Notes: a model not told the origin generated them from the letters alone. 64,000 nt of DNA from CALEMW01 sp035447065 (GCA_035447065.1 DAOTGJ010000010.1:22497-86496), one strand, 5' to 3'; positions 22,803 through 33,618 are shown, numbered from the stretch's first letter. Numbers and translations: made by a program.

Positions 22803-23807
22803 ATGAGTGATCAGAAGAGCGGGGCCTGTCCCGACACCTCTGGGCTGGACGCCAAGGAACTGGACCTGGCCGTCGGAGGGCAGGCGGTCATCGAGGGCGT
22901 GATGATGCGCTCGCCCAACGCCATCGCCACGGCGGTGCGCACGCCCGACGGGCGCATCGTGGTGCGCAAGAAGCCCTTCCGCAGCGTCTTCAAGAAGCTG
23001 AAGTTCCTGAACATCCCCGTGGTGCGCGGCGGCATCCACCTCATCGAGTCCATGGGGCTGGGGATCGACGCGCTCATGTTCTCCGCGGATCAGGCCGTGG
23101 AGGAGGACCGCGTGGAGAAGAAGGAGAAGACCCTGGGCGACACCCTGATGATGTGGGGCACGGTCGTCTTCGCCTTCATCATGAGCATGGGGCTCTTCTT
23201 CTACCTGCCCCTGCTGGTCACGGACTGGCTGGGGGTGGACGATCCGTTCTGGTTCAACGTGGTGGACGGCATCATCCGCATCGTGTTCTTCGTGGCCTAC
23301 CTGAAGATCATCTCGCTCATGAAGGACATGGCGCGGGTGTTCCAGTACCACGGCTCGGAGCACATGTCGATCCACTGCTTCGAGAACGGCCTGGACCTCA
23401 CCGTGGCCAACACGCGGCCCTTCACCACGCTGCATCCGCGCTGCGGCACCAGCTTCCTGTTCTTCGTGATGCTCATCGCCCTGGTGGTGTTCTCGCTCAT
23501 GGGCAAGCCGGACAACGTGGTGGAGCGCCTGCAGCGCATCGCCTTCATTCCGGTGATCGGCGGGCTGGCCTACGAGGCCATCAAGCTGTCGGGCAAGTTC
23601 AAGGACAGCTGGCTCATCAAGCCGCTGATCTGGCCCGGGCTCATGCTGCAGAAGATCACCACCAGCCGCCCGGACGACGACCAGATCGAGGTGGCCCTGG
23701 CCGCCCTGCGCGCCGTGCTGACCCCGGAGGCCGACGACTTCCCCGAGCGCACCTACTACGAGTTCCCCGCCACCGACGCCCCGTCGCCGGCCGCCGTGGA
23801 GGCCTGA
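22803..23807 (+). CDS. DUF1385 membrane protein (YqhQ-like)
   Basis: 334 aa. The conserved core starts with 'VGGQAVIEGVMMRSPNAIATAVRTPDGRIVV' and continues with 'IPVVRGGIHLIESMGLGIDAL', both diagnostic of DUF1385. Four to five membrane segments lie between ~118 and ~260, with 'YHGSEHMSIHCFENG' and 'RPFTTLHPRCGTSFLFFVML' between them (conserved His/Glu/Cys residues of the family). Molecular function is unknown. Its position between rpmE and prfA is conserved in many bacteria. The next start codon is 1 bp after the stop. Confidence 0.93.
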   Translation: MSDQKSGACPDTSGLDAKELDLAVGGQAVIEGVMMRSPNAIATAVRTPDGRIVVRKKPFRSVFKKLKFLNIPVVRGGIHLIESMGLGIDALMFSADQAVEEDRVEKKEKTLGDTLMMWGTVVFAFIMSMGLFFYLPLLVTDWLGVDDPFWFNVVDGIIRIVFFVAYLKIISLMKDMARVFQYHGSEHMSIHCFENGLDLTVANTRPFTTLHPRCGTSFLFFVMLIALVVFSLMGKPDNVVERLQRIAFIPVIGGLAYEAIKLSGKFKDSWLIKPLIWPGLMLQKITTSRPDDDQIEVALAALRAVLTPEADDFPERTYYEFPATDAPSPAAVEA

Positions 23808-23808
23808 C

Positions 23809-24894
<1,086 letters not shown>

Positions 24895-24931
24895 GCGCCC
24901 CCGCGGGACGCCACGACGAGGACGCCGCGCC

Positions 24932-25864
24932 GTGCCCGCGGAGCTGAAGACGGTGCGCGAGCTGGTCCAGGCCACGGCCGACTGGTTCGCGAGCAAGGGC
25001 CTGGAGTCGCCGCGCCTCAACGCCGAGCGCCTGCTGGGCGACGTGCTGGGCCTCACGCGCCTGGAGCTCTACCTCCACCACGACCGCCCCCTCACCCCCG
25101 AGGAGACCGACCGCTACCGCGCGCTGGTGAAGCGGCGCGGCGCGGGCGAGCCCCTGCAGACCCTCATCGGCGAGACCCAGTTCTACTCGCGCAGCTTCAA
25201 GGTGGAGGCCGGGGTGTTCATCCCGCGGCCGGAGACGGAGCTGCTGGTGGAGCGCTGCGTGGGCCTGCTCACGGGCGGCACCAGCAGCCTGCTGGCGCCG
25301 GTGGCGGTGGAGATCGGCTGCGGCACGGGCATCATCGGCGTGTCGCTGGCGGCGGAGATCCCGCGGCTGCACGTGTGGGCCACCGACGTGAACCCCCAGG
25401 CCGTGGCCCTGACCGAGACCAACGCGCGGCGCCTGGGCGTGGCGGCGCGGGTGGAGGCCCTGGCCGGCCGCGGCTTCGAGCCGCTGCCGCAGCACCTGCG
25501 CGGCAGCGTGCACCTGCTGGTGAGCAACCCGCCCTACATCGCCTCCGACGTGATCGCGACCCTGGACCGCGAGGTGGCCGAGCACGATCCGCGCGCGGCC
25601 CTGGACGGCGGCCCCGACGGCCTGGACGCCTACCGCGCCCTGGCCGCCCAGGCCGGCGCCTGGCTGGCGCCGGACGGGCTGCTGGCCCTGGAGATCGGCC
25701 ACGACCAGGGCGGGACGGTGCCGGAGATCTTCGCCGCGGCGGGGTTCACGGACCTCAGCATGCAGATGGACTACAACGGCTTGCCGCGGACGGTCACCGG
25801 CCGGCTGCCGGCCAACGCGGGCGCGCGCACGGGCGCGGCGCGGCCCGCCGCCACGGAGGGATGA
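24932..25864 (+). CDS. prmC: Release factor glutamine N5-methyltransferase
   Basis: 310 aa; GTG start at 24932, 37 bp after prfA. It methylates the GGQ glutamine of RF1 and RF2. The N-terminal helical domain begins 'TVRELVQATADWFASKGLESPRLNAERLLGDVLG'; the SAM site is 'VAVEIGCGTGIIGVSLA', and the catalytic NPPY motif is in 'LLVSNPPYIASDVI'. The last ~20 residues (Ala/Arg-rich) exceed the family norm. Gene order prfA-prmC-murA is common. Confidence 0.96.
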   Translation: MPAELKTVRELVQATADWFASKGLESPRLNAERLLGDVLGLTRLELYLHHDRPLTPEETDRYRALVKRRGAGEPLQTLIGETQFYSRSFKVEAGVFIPRPETELLVERCVGLLTGGTSSLLAPVAVEIGCGTGIIGVSLAAEIPRLHVWATDVNPQAVALTETNARRLGVAARVEALAGRGFEPLPQHLRGSVHLLVSNPPYIASDVIATLDREVAEHDPRAALDGGPDGLDAYRALAAQAGAWLAPDGLLALEIGHDQGGTVPEIFAAAGFTDLSMQMDYNGLPRTVTGRLPANAGARTGAARPAATEG

Positions 25865-25865
25865 G

Positions 25866-27125
25866 ATGGACCGCTTCCTGATCGAAGGGCCGGTGCGGCT
25901 GCACGGCGAGGTGCGCTGCAGCGGCGCCAAGAACGCGGTGCTGCCGCTCATGGCCGCCGCCCTGCTGTCGCGGGGCGTCAGCGAGATCCGCAACGTGCCC
26001 GACCTGCGGGACGTGCGCACGTTCATGCGCCTGCTGGACATCCTGGGCGCGCGCTGCGGACTTGTGGACGGCACCCTGACCATCGACACGAGCGGGGTGC
26101 AGGGCTGCGAGGCGCCCTACGACCTGGTGAAGACCATGCGGGCCAGCGTGTACGTGCTGGGGCCGCTGACCGCCTTCGGCGGCGAGGCGCGCGTGTCGCT
26201 GCCCGGCGGCTGCGCCTGGGGGCCGCGGCCGGTGAACCTGCACCTCAGCGGCCTGGAGGCCCTGGGTGCGGAGGTGGACCTGGACGCCGGCTACATCCGC
26301 ACGCGTGCGCCGTCCGGCGGCCTGCGCGGCGGGCGCTTCCGTTTCGAGCCCAGCAGCGTGGGCGCCACCTGCAACGTGCTCATGGCCGCGGTGCTGGCCG
26401 CGGGCGTGAGCGAGCTGACCAACTGCGCCGTGGAGCCCGAGGTGACCCAGCTGGGCCGGGCCCTTGTGGGCGCCGGCGCGCAGATCGACGGCCTGGGCAC
26501 CACCCACCTGGTGGTGACGGGCGTGGAGCGGCTGGAACCGCTGCGCTGCGCCGTGATCCCGGACCGCATCGAGGCCGGGACCTTCCTGGCCGGCGCCGCC
26601 ATGACCGGCGGCGACGTGACCGTGACCCACTGCGATCCCGCGCACCTGGAGGCGGTGAGCGCCGCCCTGGAGGCCATGGGCTGCGAGGTGGACGAGGGTC
26701 CGGACCGCGTGCGCGTGCGGGGGCCGGAGCGCCTGCGGCCGGTGGAGGTGGTCACGCGGCCCTACCCGGCCTTCGCCACCGACATGCAGGCCCAGCTCAT
26801 GGCCTGCGCCTGCGTGGCGCGGGGCACCAGCCACCTCACCGAGACCATCTACCCGGACCGCTTCACCCACGCCGCGGAGCTGCGCCGCCTGGGCGCCGAT
26901 ATCCGCCTGGACGGGGCCACGGCCACGGTCTTCGGGGTGGCGCAGCTGCAGGGCGCGCCGGTGATGGCCACGGACCTGCGGGCGTCGGCGGCGCTGGTGC
27001 TGGCGGGCTGCGCGGCGCGGGGCGTGACCACGGTGGACCGCGTGTACCACATCGACCGCGGCTACGAGCGCATCGAGCAGAAGCTGGAGGCGCTGGGGGC
27101 CCGCATCCGACGGGAGCAGGCATGA
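25866..27125 (+). CDS. murA: UDP-N-acetylglucosamine 1-carboxyvinyltransferase
   Basis: 419 aa, ATG 1 bp after the prmC stop. First committed step of peptidoglycan synthesis (enolpyruvyl transfer from PEP). K22 in 'SGAKNAVLPLMA' and the catalytic cysteine C116 in 'LPGGCAWGPRPVNLHL' are present, so it is the fosfomycin-sensitive Cys type by sequence. Late motifs 'PDRFTHAAELRRLGADI' and 'DLRASAALVLAGCAARG' are also normal. Stop overlaps the selB start (ATGA). Confidence 0.98.
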   Translation: MDRFLIEGPVRLHGEVRCSGAKNAVLPLMAAALLSRGVSEIRNVPDLRDVRTFMRLLDILGARCGLVDGTLTIDTSGVQGCEAPYDLVKTMRASVYVLGPLTAFGGEARVSLPGGCAWGPRPVNLHLSGLEALGAEVDLDAGYIRTRAPSGGLRGGRFRFEPSSVGATCNVLMAAVLAAGVSELTNCAVEPEVTQLGRALVGAGAQIDGLGTTHLVVTGVERLEPLRCAVIPDRIEAGTFLAGAAMTGGDVTVTHCDPAHLEAVSAALEAMGCEVDEGPDRVRVRGPERLRPVEVVTRPYPAFATDMQAQLMACACVARGTSHLTETIYPDRFTHAAELRRLGADIRLDGATATVFGVAQLQGAPVMATDLRASAALVLAGCAARGVTTVDRVYHIDRGYERIEQKLEALGARIRREQA

Positions 27126-29014
27126 GCGCGCGGCGCCACTCCATCCTGGGCACGGCCGGCCACGTGGACCACGGCAAGTCGGCGCTGATCCGCGCCCTGA
27201 CCGGCGTGGAGACGGACCGGCTGAAGGAGGAGCGGGAGCGCGGCATCAGCATCGAGCTGGGGTTCGCCGAGCTGGAGCTGGGCAAGGATCTGATCCTGGG
27301 CGTGGTGGACGTGCCCGGGCACGAGCGCTTCGTGAAGCAGATGGTGGCCGGGGCCGGCGGGGTGGACCTGGCCATGCTGGTGGTGGCGGCCGACGAGGGC
27401 GTGATGCCCCAGACCGTGGAGCACCTGGACATCCTGCAGCAGCTGGACGTGCAGGGCGGGCTCATCGTGATCACCAAGACCGACCTGGTGGACCGCGACC
27501 TGGCCGAGGTGGCCGCCGAGGAGGTGCGCGACCTGGCCGCGGGCACGTTCCTGGCGGAGCGGCCGGCGGTGCTGGTCTCCGCGCTGACCGGCGACGGCCT
27601 GGACGAGCTGCGCGCGGCCCTGCGCGCCGAGGCCCTGGCGCTGCCGCCGCGGCCGGCCGGGGCGCCGTTCCGGCTGCCGGTGGACCGGGTGTTCACCATG
27701 CCGGGGGCGGGGGTCATCGTGACCGGGACCGCCTGGGAGGGGACGGTGCGCGCCGGCGATCAGCTGGAGCTGCAGCCGTCGGGCGCCAAGCTGCGCGTGC
27801 GCGACGTGCAGGCCCACGGCGCCGTGGTGGACGCCGGCCACGCCGGCCAGCGCCTGGCCCTGGCCCTGCACGGCGTGAAGAAGGACGAGGTGGAGCGCGG
27901 CGACCAGGTGGCGGCGGCGGGCGGCGCCGGCGCGGCCACGCGCGTGGACGCGCGCGTGACGCTGGTGCCCCACTTCGACGGCAAGCTCAAGAACCGCCAG
28001 CGCGTGCACGTGCACCACGCCGGCCGCGAGGTGCTGGGCCGCGTGAGCCTGCTGGACGCGGAGGAGCTGTCCCACGCCCAGGACGCGTCCACGGGCCTGG
28101 TGCAGATCCACCTGGAGGCGCCGCTGGTGCCGCGGGCCGGGGACCGCTTCGTGCTGCGCTTCTACTCGCCCCTGGTGACCATGGCGGGCGGCAAGGTGCT
28201 GGCCGCGGACCCGCCCCGCCGCCGCCGCTTCCACGAGCGCGACCTGGCGGAGCTGGCGGTGCTGGAGGAGGGGTCGGCCGACGAGCTCTTCCTGCAGAAG
28301 CTGCTGGAGACCGGGACCGAGGGCCTGCCGGCCGCCGCCCACGCCGAGTATCTGGAGCACCCCGGGGTGACGGCCGCGGGCAAGCGCCTCTACCACGGCG
28401 GCCTCTCGACGGAGCTGGCCGACCGCGTGGACGCCCTGCTGGCCGAGTACGTGGAGAAGAATCCCCTGCGCGCCGGCATGCCCCGGGAGGAGATGCGCCG
28501 CCGCGTGAAGTTCCGGGGCGGCAGCGCGGAGTGGGCCGCCTGGTGCGCGGTCCTGGCCGCGGACCGCGGCTGGAGCGTGGAGGGGGACCGCCTGGCCCTG
28601 GCCGCGCGTCCAGCCCTGCCGGCCGCCCTGCAGGCCGACGTGGACGCCCTGGCCGCGTCCCTCGCGGCCGCGGGGTTGCAGTGGCCGGGCGCCGAGGCGT
28701 TCTTGTCCGTGCTGCGCGGGGGCGACCGCGGCTACAAGGCCGACGAGTGGATCCGCCACCTGACCGACCGCGGCGACGCCGTGGCGGTGGCGCCGGACTA
28801 CGTGGTCTCCGCCGCCGCCTTCGCGGACCTGCGCGCGCGCCTGGCCGGCTGGTTCGACGCCAACGCGACCCTGGAGTTCGGACAGTTCCGCGAGCTGAGC
28901 GGACTGACGCGCAAGCTGGGCATCCCCATGCTGGAGACCCTGGACCGGATCGGCTGGACCCGTCGCGAGGGCGACGTGCGCACGGCCGGCCCGCGGCTGA
29001 ACGAGGAGCCATGA
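27122..29014 (+). CDS. selB: Selenocysteine-specific elongation factor SelB
   Basis: 630 aa. GTPase that delivers selenocysteinyl-tRNA to UGA codons marked by a SECIS hairpin. G1 'GTAGHVDHGKSALIRALTGVETDRL', the G2 region 'EERERGISIELGFAEL', G3 'DVPGHERFVKQM' and G4 'TKTD' are intact, followed by EF-Tu-like domains 2 and 3. The C-terminal ~230 residues hold the winged-helix repeats that bind SECIS RNA ('LRAGMPREEMRRRVKF', 'LEFGQFRELSGLTRKLGIPMLETLDRIGWTRREG'). Full length. The organism should therefore make selenoproteins, yet selA, selC and selD are not in the window. Coupled to murA and ispG by ATGA overlaps on both sides. Confidence 0.95.
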   Translation: MSARRHSILGTAGHVDHGKSALIRALTGVETDRLKEERERGISIELGFAELELGKDLILGVVDVPGHERFVKQMVAGAGGVDLAMLVVAADEGVMPQTVEHLDILQQLDVQGGLIVITKTDLVDRDLAEVAAEEVRDLAAGTFLAERPAVLVSALTGDGLDELRAALRAEALALPPRPAGAPFRLPVDRVFTMPGAGVIVTGTAWEGTVRAGDQLELQPSGAKLRVRDVQAHGAVVDAGHAGQRLALALHGVKKDEVERGDQVAAAGGAGAATRVDARVTLVPHFDGKLKNRQRVHVHHAGREVLGRVSLLDAEELSHAQDASTGLVQIHLEAPLVPRAGDRFVLRFYSPLVTMAGGKVLAADPPRRRRFHERDLAELAVLEEGSADELFLQKLLETGTEGLPAAAHAEYLEHPGVTAAGKRLYHGGLSTELADRVDALLAEYVEKNPLRAGMPREEMRRRVKFRGGSAEWAAWCAVLAADRGWSVEGDRLALAARPALPAALQADVDALAASLAAAGLQWPGAEAFLSVLRGGDRGYKADEWIRHLTDRGDAVAVAPDYVVSAAAFADLRARLAGWFDANATLEFGQFRELSGLTRKLGIPMLETLDRIGWTRREGDVRTAGPRLNEEP

Positions 29015-30105
29015 GCGACACCCATCCCACCGTCACAGCGTCCCGGCGCCCCACGCGCCGGGTGACGCTGCGCGATCCCCGCGGCGCCGAGACCGTCATC
29101 GGCGGCGATTCGCCCGTGCGCGTGCAGTCCATGACCACCACGGTCACCGGCGACTTCCAGGCCACGGCCGAGCAGATCATGGCCCTGGCGTCGGCCGGCG
29201 CCGAGCTGGTGCGCGTGACCGTGAACGACGACGCCGCGGCCGACGCCCTGCCCCAGCTCGTGCGCTTCAGCAACGTGCCCCTGGTCGCGGACATCCACTA
29301 CCAGCACGATCTCGCCCTGCGCTCCATCGACGCGGGCATCGCCAAGCTGCGCATCAACCCGGGCAACATCGGCTCGCGCGACAAGGTGGAGACGGTGGTC
29401 AAGGCGGCCCGCGACGCCGGCGTGCCCATCCGCGTGGGCGTGAACAAGGGCAGCCTGCACCGCCGCTACGAGGAGATGGCCAAGGCCGATCCCGCCGGCG
29501 CCCTGGTGCAGAGCGCCCTGGACGAGCTGGAGGTCTTCGAGAAGCTGGGCTACCGCGACGTGCTGGTGAGCCTGAAGTCCAGCGATCCGCGCGAGGTGAT
29601 CGAGGCCTGCCGCCGCTTCGCCGCGCTGAGCGACGTGCCCCAGCACCTGGGCGTGACCGAGGCGGGCACCCTGGCCGCGGGCATCGCGCGTTCCTGCACG
29701 GCCATGGGCGTGCTGCTGGCCGAGGGCATCGGCGACACCATCCGCATCTCGCTGGCCGACGACCCCGTGTACGAGGTCAACGCCGCCTTCCACATGCTCC
29801 AGGCCCTGGGCCTGCGCGAGGGCAAGGCGCGCGTGGTGGCCTGCCCCACCTGCGGCCGCGTGGAGGTGGACGTGGTGGCCCTGGCCACCAAGGTGGAGGA
29901 ACTGGCCAAGGACCTGCCCGGCGACCGCGTGATCTCGGTGCTGGGCTGCATCGTGAACGGGCCGGGGGAGGCCAAGGCGGCGGATCTGGGCATCGCGGCG
30001 GGACGCAGCAAGGTGGCCATCTACCGCAAGGGCGAGCTGGTGCGGCAGGTGGGCAAGGAGGAGCTGGACGCGGTGCTGGCCGAGGAGATCGACCGGCTGC
30101 GTTGA
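29011..30105 (+). CDS. ispG: 4-hydroxy-3-methylbut-2-enyl diphosphate synthase (MEP pathway)
   Basis: 364 aa, ATG inside the ATGA overlap with selB. It converts MEcPP to HMBPP in isoprenoid synthesis using a [4Fe-4S] cluster. Cluster ligands are seen in 'VVACPTCGRVEVD' and 'VLGCIVNGPGEAKAADLGIA'. The TIM-barrel part has 'VRVQSMTTT' and 'LVADIHYQHDLAL...AKLRINPGNIG'. It is the short, one-barrel bacterial type. A terminator follows, so it is the last gene of the DUF1385 operon. Products feed undecaprenyl phosphate, linking it loosely to murA. Confidence 0.97.
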   Translation: MSDTHPTVTASRRPTRRVTLRDPRGAETVIGGDSPVRVQSMTTTVTGDFQATAEQIMALASAGAELVRVTVNDDAAADALPQLVRFSNVPLVADIHYQHDLALRSIDAGIAKLRINPGNIGSRDKVETVVKAARDAGVPIRVGVNKGSLHRRYEEMAKADPAGALVQSALDELEVFEKLGYRDVLVSLKSSDPREVIEACRRFAALSDVPQHLGVTEAGTLAAGIARSCTAMGVLLAEGIGDTIRISLADDPVYEVNAAFHMLQALGLREGKARVVACPTCGRVEVDVVALATKVEELAKDLPGDRVISVLGCIVNGPGEAKAADLGIAAGRSKVAIYRKGELVRQVGKEELDAVLAEEIDRLR

Positions 30106-30129
30106 GGCGCCGCCCCCGTGAAAAGCAAC

Positions 30130-30165
30130 GGCCGCCGGACCCCGCGGGATCCGGCGGCCTTCTTC
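30130..30165 (+). terminator. Terminator after ispG
   Basis: GGCCGCCGG / CCGGCGGCC stem with an inner CCCGCGGG, followed by TTCTTC. It lies between convergent genes. Confidence 0.7.
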
Positions 30166-30183
30166 ATGTCCGCGGGGGCCGGA

Positions 30184-33100
30184 CTACTTCAGCATGACCA
30201 TCTTCCGCGTCTCGGAGAAGCCGGGGGCCTCCAGGCGGTAGAAGTACACGCCGCTGGCGCGGTCGCGGGCGTCGAAGGTGCGGGCGTGGGCGCCGGCGGT
30301 CAGCTGGCCGTCCACCAGGGTCTCCACCAGCTCGCCCTTCAGGTTGAACACCTTCAGGCTCACGCGGCCCGGCTGGGCCAGCGTGAAGGCGATCTCCGTG
30401 CTGGGGTTGAACGGGTTGGGGGAGTTCTGGGCCAGGCCGGTGACCGCGGGGGTCCCGCCCTGCACGAACGCCTCGCCGGCGCCGCCGGCCGTGAGGCCGC
30501 TCCAGGTGATCTGGTCGATGTAGACGTCGTCGGTGTTGCCGCTGGCGTCGCACATGAAGCGCAGCTTGGCGTTGGTCGGGTAGTTGTACGTGTTCGGGAT
30601 GGTCACCGTGGCCACGTAGTACGTGTTGTTGCTGAAGCTGGAGCCGGAGGCCCAGGAGCCCACGGTCCGCCACACGCTGCCGTCGAAGTACTGCAGCCAG
30701 AAGTCCTCGTTGGTCTCCATGCTGACGGCGTAGAAGTAGAACTCCACCTCCATCTCCACGAAGCCGCTCACGTCGTAGCTGGCCCCGTGGTAGAAGGACG
30801 AGGCGGTGCCGCTGTTGTCCTGGATGTCGGCGGAGTAGGTGCCCTGCCAGCTGTACGTGCCGCCGTAGCGGGCGCAGTCGCCGCCGCCGTCCACGTAGCT
30901 GCCCCAGCCGCTCTCGAAGTCGTCGTAGGTGATCGTGACCCACTCGCCGCCGCCCACGGGGTCGGTGACGGTGATGTAGGCGCTGCGGGTCAGGGCGTCG
31001 GAGCCGAAGGCGTTGGTGGCCGTCAGCGTCACGCTGTAGGTGCCGGCCGCGGTGTAGGTGTGGCTGGGGTTCTGGGCGGTGGAGGCGCCGCCGTCGCCGA
31101 AGCTCCAGCTCCAGGCCGTGGGCGCGTCCGTGGAGAGGTCCGTGAAGTCCACGGTCAGCGGCGTGGTGCCGGAGACCGGCGTGCCGGTGAAGTCGACCGT
31201 GGGGGCCACGCCGGCGGAGCCGGTGACGGAGATGTCGTCGAAGGCGAAGCCGTCGGACGTCACGGGGTAGTTGTCGTACTGCTGGAACTTCACCACGAAG
31301 GTGGAGGTCAGCGACAGGCCGGCCCCGGCCGCCTCGGCGTCCACGTCCAGGGTGCGGTTGTACCAGACGTTGTTGGTGGTGCTGCCGCCGTTCAGGTCCA
31401 GGACCTTCACGAAGCTGGCGCCGCCGTCGTCGGAGAAGTACACGCCGTCCTGGGTGTGGGTCTCGTCGCCGATGTCCTTCCACCAGAAGCTCAGGTCCAC
31501 CTGGCCCTGCCCGGCGAGGTCGAGCTGCAGCCACGCCTCGTTCTGGCTGTAGGCGCCGGCGCTCACGGCGTCGTCCATGAGCAGGTGGTAGGAGCCGCTG
31601 TGCGGGGTCTGGGCGGTGGTGACCTGGATGCGGCCCTCCGCACCCAGATAAAGGGTCCAGTACTGGTCCACCGCGCCGCTCTCGAAGCCCGTGCTGTAGG
31701 GCAGCGAGGCGTAGGTGTCCGCAGGATCGCTCACGCTGATGTAGTTGACCTTGGTCTCGCCGTCGCTGCCCTGGGCGTTGGTGGCCGTCAGGGTCACGGT
31801 GTAGCTGCCGGCGGACGTGTAGGTGTGGCTGGGGTTCTGCGCGGTGGAAGTGCCGCCGTCGCCGAAGCTCCAGCTCCAGCTCGTGGGCTGGCCGGTGCTC
31901 TGGTCCGTGAAGCTCACCGACAGCGGGAAGGTGCCGCTGGTGGGCGAGCCGGTGAAGGCCGCGGTGGGCGCGGTGGGGGTGGTGCCGCCGCCGCCCACGG
32001 CCGCGGCCGCGTCCACCATGCCGTAGCCGGCGTAGCGGTCCCAGCCGGTGCCGCTCTCCACGCTGGTCACGTCCTGGGCCGTGTCCACCAGCTGCTGGCG
32101 GATCTGGGCCGGGGTCCAGGTGGGGTTCTTGGACTTCACCAGCGCCGCCACGCCGGCGGCGTAGGGGGTGGCGCAGCTGGTGCCGTTGAAGAAGCCCGAG
32201 TAGTCACCGGCATCGTAGCCGGCGCTGCCCAGGATGTCGGTGGTGGGCAGGATGGTGGGCGCGATGATGTCCACGGCGCCCGCGGCGTCGCGGGTGGTCG
32301 ACCCGTAGTTGGAGCCCCACCAGCGCTCGCCGTCGCATGTGTAGCCGTTGGGGTCGGTGCTGACGCCCGGGTTCACCTCGGTGCTGCTGCTGCTGGAGCG
32401 CTTGCGCTCGCCGCAGGGCGACGCGGCGCCCACGCCGATCACGTAGCTGTTGATGGCGGGATAGCTGATGGTCGAGGCGTTCTCGTTGCCGGTGGCGGCC
32501 AGGATGGTGCAGCCGGCGTTGTAGGCGTAGAGGATGGCGGTGTCGGTGGCCGAGTCGCTGCTGATGGCGGCGCCCAGGCTCATGCTGATGATGTCGGCGC
32601 CGTTGTCGGCGGCGTAGTACAGCGCGTTCTGGATGGCCGAGAAGTACATGGAGCCGGCGCTGTTGGCCACCTTCAGGGGCATGATGGAGCAGCCGGCGGC
32701 GATGCCCACGGCGCCCAGGGAGTTGTTCATGGACGCGGCGACGCCGGCGCAGGCGGTGCCGTGGCCGGCGGAAGCGCTGTTGTCGTCGGGGTTGGTGTCG
32801 TTGTCGCCGAAGTCGTAGCCGGTCACCTGGCGCAGGTCGGGGTGGCCCACCTCCACGCCGCTGTCGATGATGGCGATGACCACGCCGCTGCTGCCGTAGC
32901 CCTGGCTGCCGTCCCAGGCGGCCTGCGCGTTGGCGTCGAAGCCCACGGTGCCCACGGTGGTGCTCAGGGTGTGCTCGTAGGTGCCGCCCCAGTCCAGGCC
33001 CGGCAGCTGGGCGGTGTTGTTGTGGCCCCAGTGATCCGCGTACATGGGATCGGCGGGAACGGCGGCGGGGAAGGCCACCCAGTCGAAGGAGACGGCCTGC

Positions 33101-33567
33101 ACCGCGGCGTCGGCGCGGAAGCGGGCGGCCAGGTCGGCCAGATCCTCCACGGCGCCGAAGCGGTACATGAGCCAGCGGTCCACGCCCAGCACGTCGGCCT
33201 TGTCGGCCTGGCGCACGCGGATGTAGGGGCGCTCCACCACGGTGACGCCGGCCTCGTCGGCCAGCTCGTCCAGGGACTCCAGGCCGATGTCCAGGCCGGG
33301 GACCTGGGCGCCCTTGTCCGTCAGGGTGCCGATGAGCGAGCGCTCGGCGGCGTCCTGCTTGAGCTGGACCAGCAGGCGGTCGGGGGCGTAGGCGGGCGTC
33401 TTGATGCCGGAGCGGACGAAGCCCTCCTGGACCGGCGCGAACTCGCGCAGGGCCGAGGCGACGCCGGCCGCCTTGGCGGCGGCCTCCAGATCGGCCGCCC
33501 AGGCGGCGCCGGCCAGGAAGGCCGTCAACACGAACAAGAAACCGGCGAGACGGAGTTTCCGTGTCAT
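30184..33567 (-). CDS. Secreted S8 protease with two PKD domains and FlgD-like C-terminal tail
   Basis: 1127 aa with a signal peptide (cleavage near AAWA-ADLEA) and an S8 pro-domain-like N-terminus ('YAPDRLLVQLKQDA'). Catalytic residues: D235 in 'IAIIDSGVEVGH', H269 in 'SAGHGTACAGVAA', and S464 in 'FNGTSCATPYAAG'. Two PKD domains ('SWSWSFGDGGTSTAQNPSHTYT' type) lie at ~524-605 and ~780-865 and are nearly identical in wording. Two carbohydrate/jelly-roll-like segments follow each PKD. The tail 'NSPNPFNPSTEIAFTL...SGVYFYRLEAPG...KMVMLK' is the FCB-type C-terminal tag. Probably exported to the cell surface for protein breakdown. Preceded by GAGGAGAC. Confidence 0.92.
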   Translation of the reverse strand: MTRKLRLAGFLFVLTAFLAGAAWAADLEAAAKAAGVASALREFAPVQEGFVRSGIKTPAYAPDRLLVQLKQDAAERSLIGTLTDKGAQVPGLDIGLESLDELADEAGVTVVERPYIRVRQADKADVLGVDRWLMYRFGAVEDLADLAARFRADAAVQAVSFDWVAFPAAVPADPMYADHWGHNNTAQLPGLDWGGTYEHTLSTTVGTVGFDANAQAAWDGSQGYGSSGVVIAIIDSGVEVGHPDLRQVTGYDFGDNDTNPDDNSASAGHGTACAGVAASMNNSLGAVGIAAGCSIMPLKVANSAGSMYFSAIQNALYYAADNGADIISMSLGAAISSDSATDTAILYAYNAGCTILAATGNENASTISYPAINSYVIGVGAASPCGERKRSSSSSTEVNPGVSTDPNGYTCDGERWWGSNYGSTTRDAAGAVDIIAPTILPTTDILGSAGYDAGDYSGFFNGTSCATPYAAGVAALVKSKNPTWTPAQIRQQLVDTAQDVTSVESGTGWDRYAGYGMVDAAAAVGGGGTTPTAPTAAFTGSPTSGTFPLSVSFTDQSTGQPTSWSWSFGDGGTSTAQNPSHTYTSAGSYTVTLTATNAQGSDGETKVNYISVSDPADTYASLPYSTGFESGAVDQYWTLYLGAEGRIQVTTAQTPHSGSYHLLMDDAVSAGAYSQNEAWLQLDLAGQGQVDLSFWWKDIGDETHTQDGVYFSDDGGASFVKVLDLNGGSTTNNVWYNRTLDVDAEAAGAGLSLTSTFVVKFQQYDNYPVTSDGFAFDDISVTGSAGVAPTVDFTGTPVSGTTPLTVDFTDLSTDAPTAWSWSFGDGGASTAQNPSHTYTAAGTYSVTLTATNAFGSDALTRSAYITVTDPVGGGEWVTITYDDFESGWGSYVDGGGDCARYGGTYSWQGTYSADIQDNSGTASSFYHGASYDVSGFVEMEVEFYFYAVSMETNEDFWLQYFDGSVWRTVGSWASGSSFSNNTYYVATVTIPNTYNYPTNAKLRFMCDASGNTDDVYIDQITWSGLTAGGAGEAFVQGGTPAVTGLAQNSPNPFNPSTEIAFTLAQPGRVSLKVFNLKGELVETLVDGQLTAGAHARTFDARDRASGVYFYRLEAPGFSETRKMVMLK

Positions 33568-33618
33568 GTCGTCTCCTCACGATGGCAGATGGGATGGAGC
33601 GGCGGACCGCTCCGGCGA

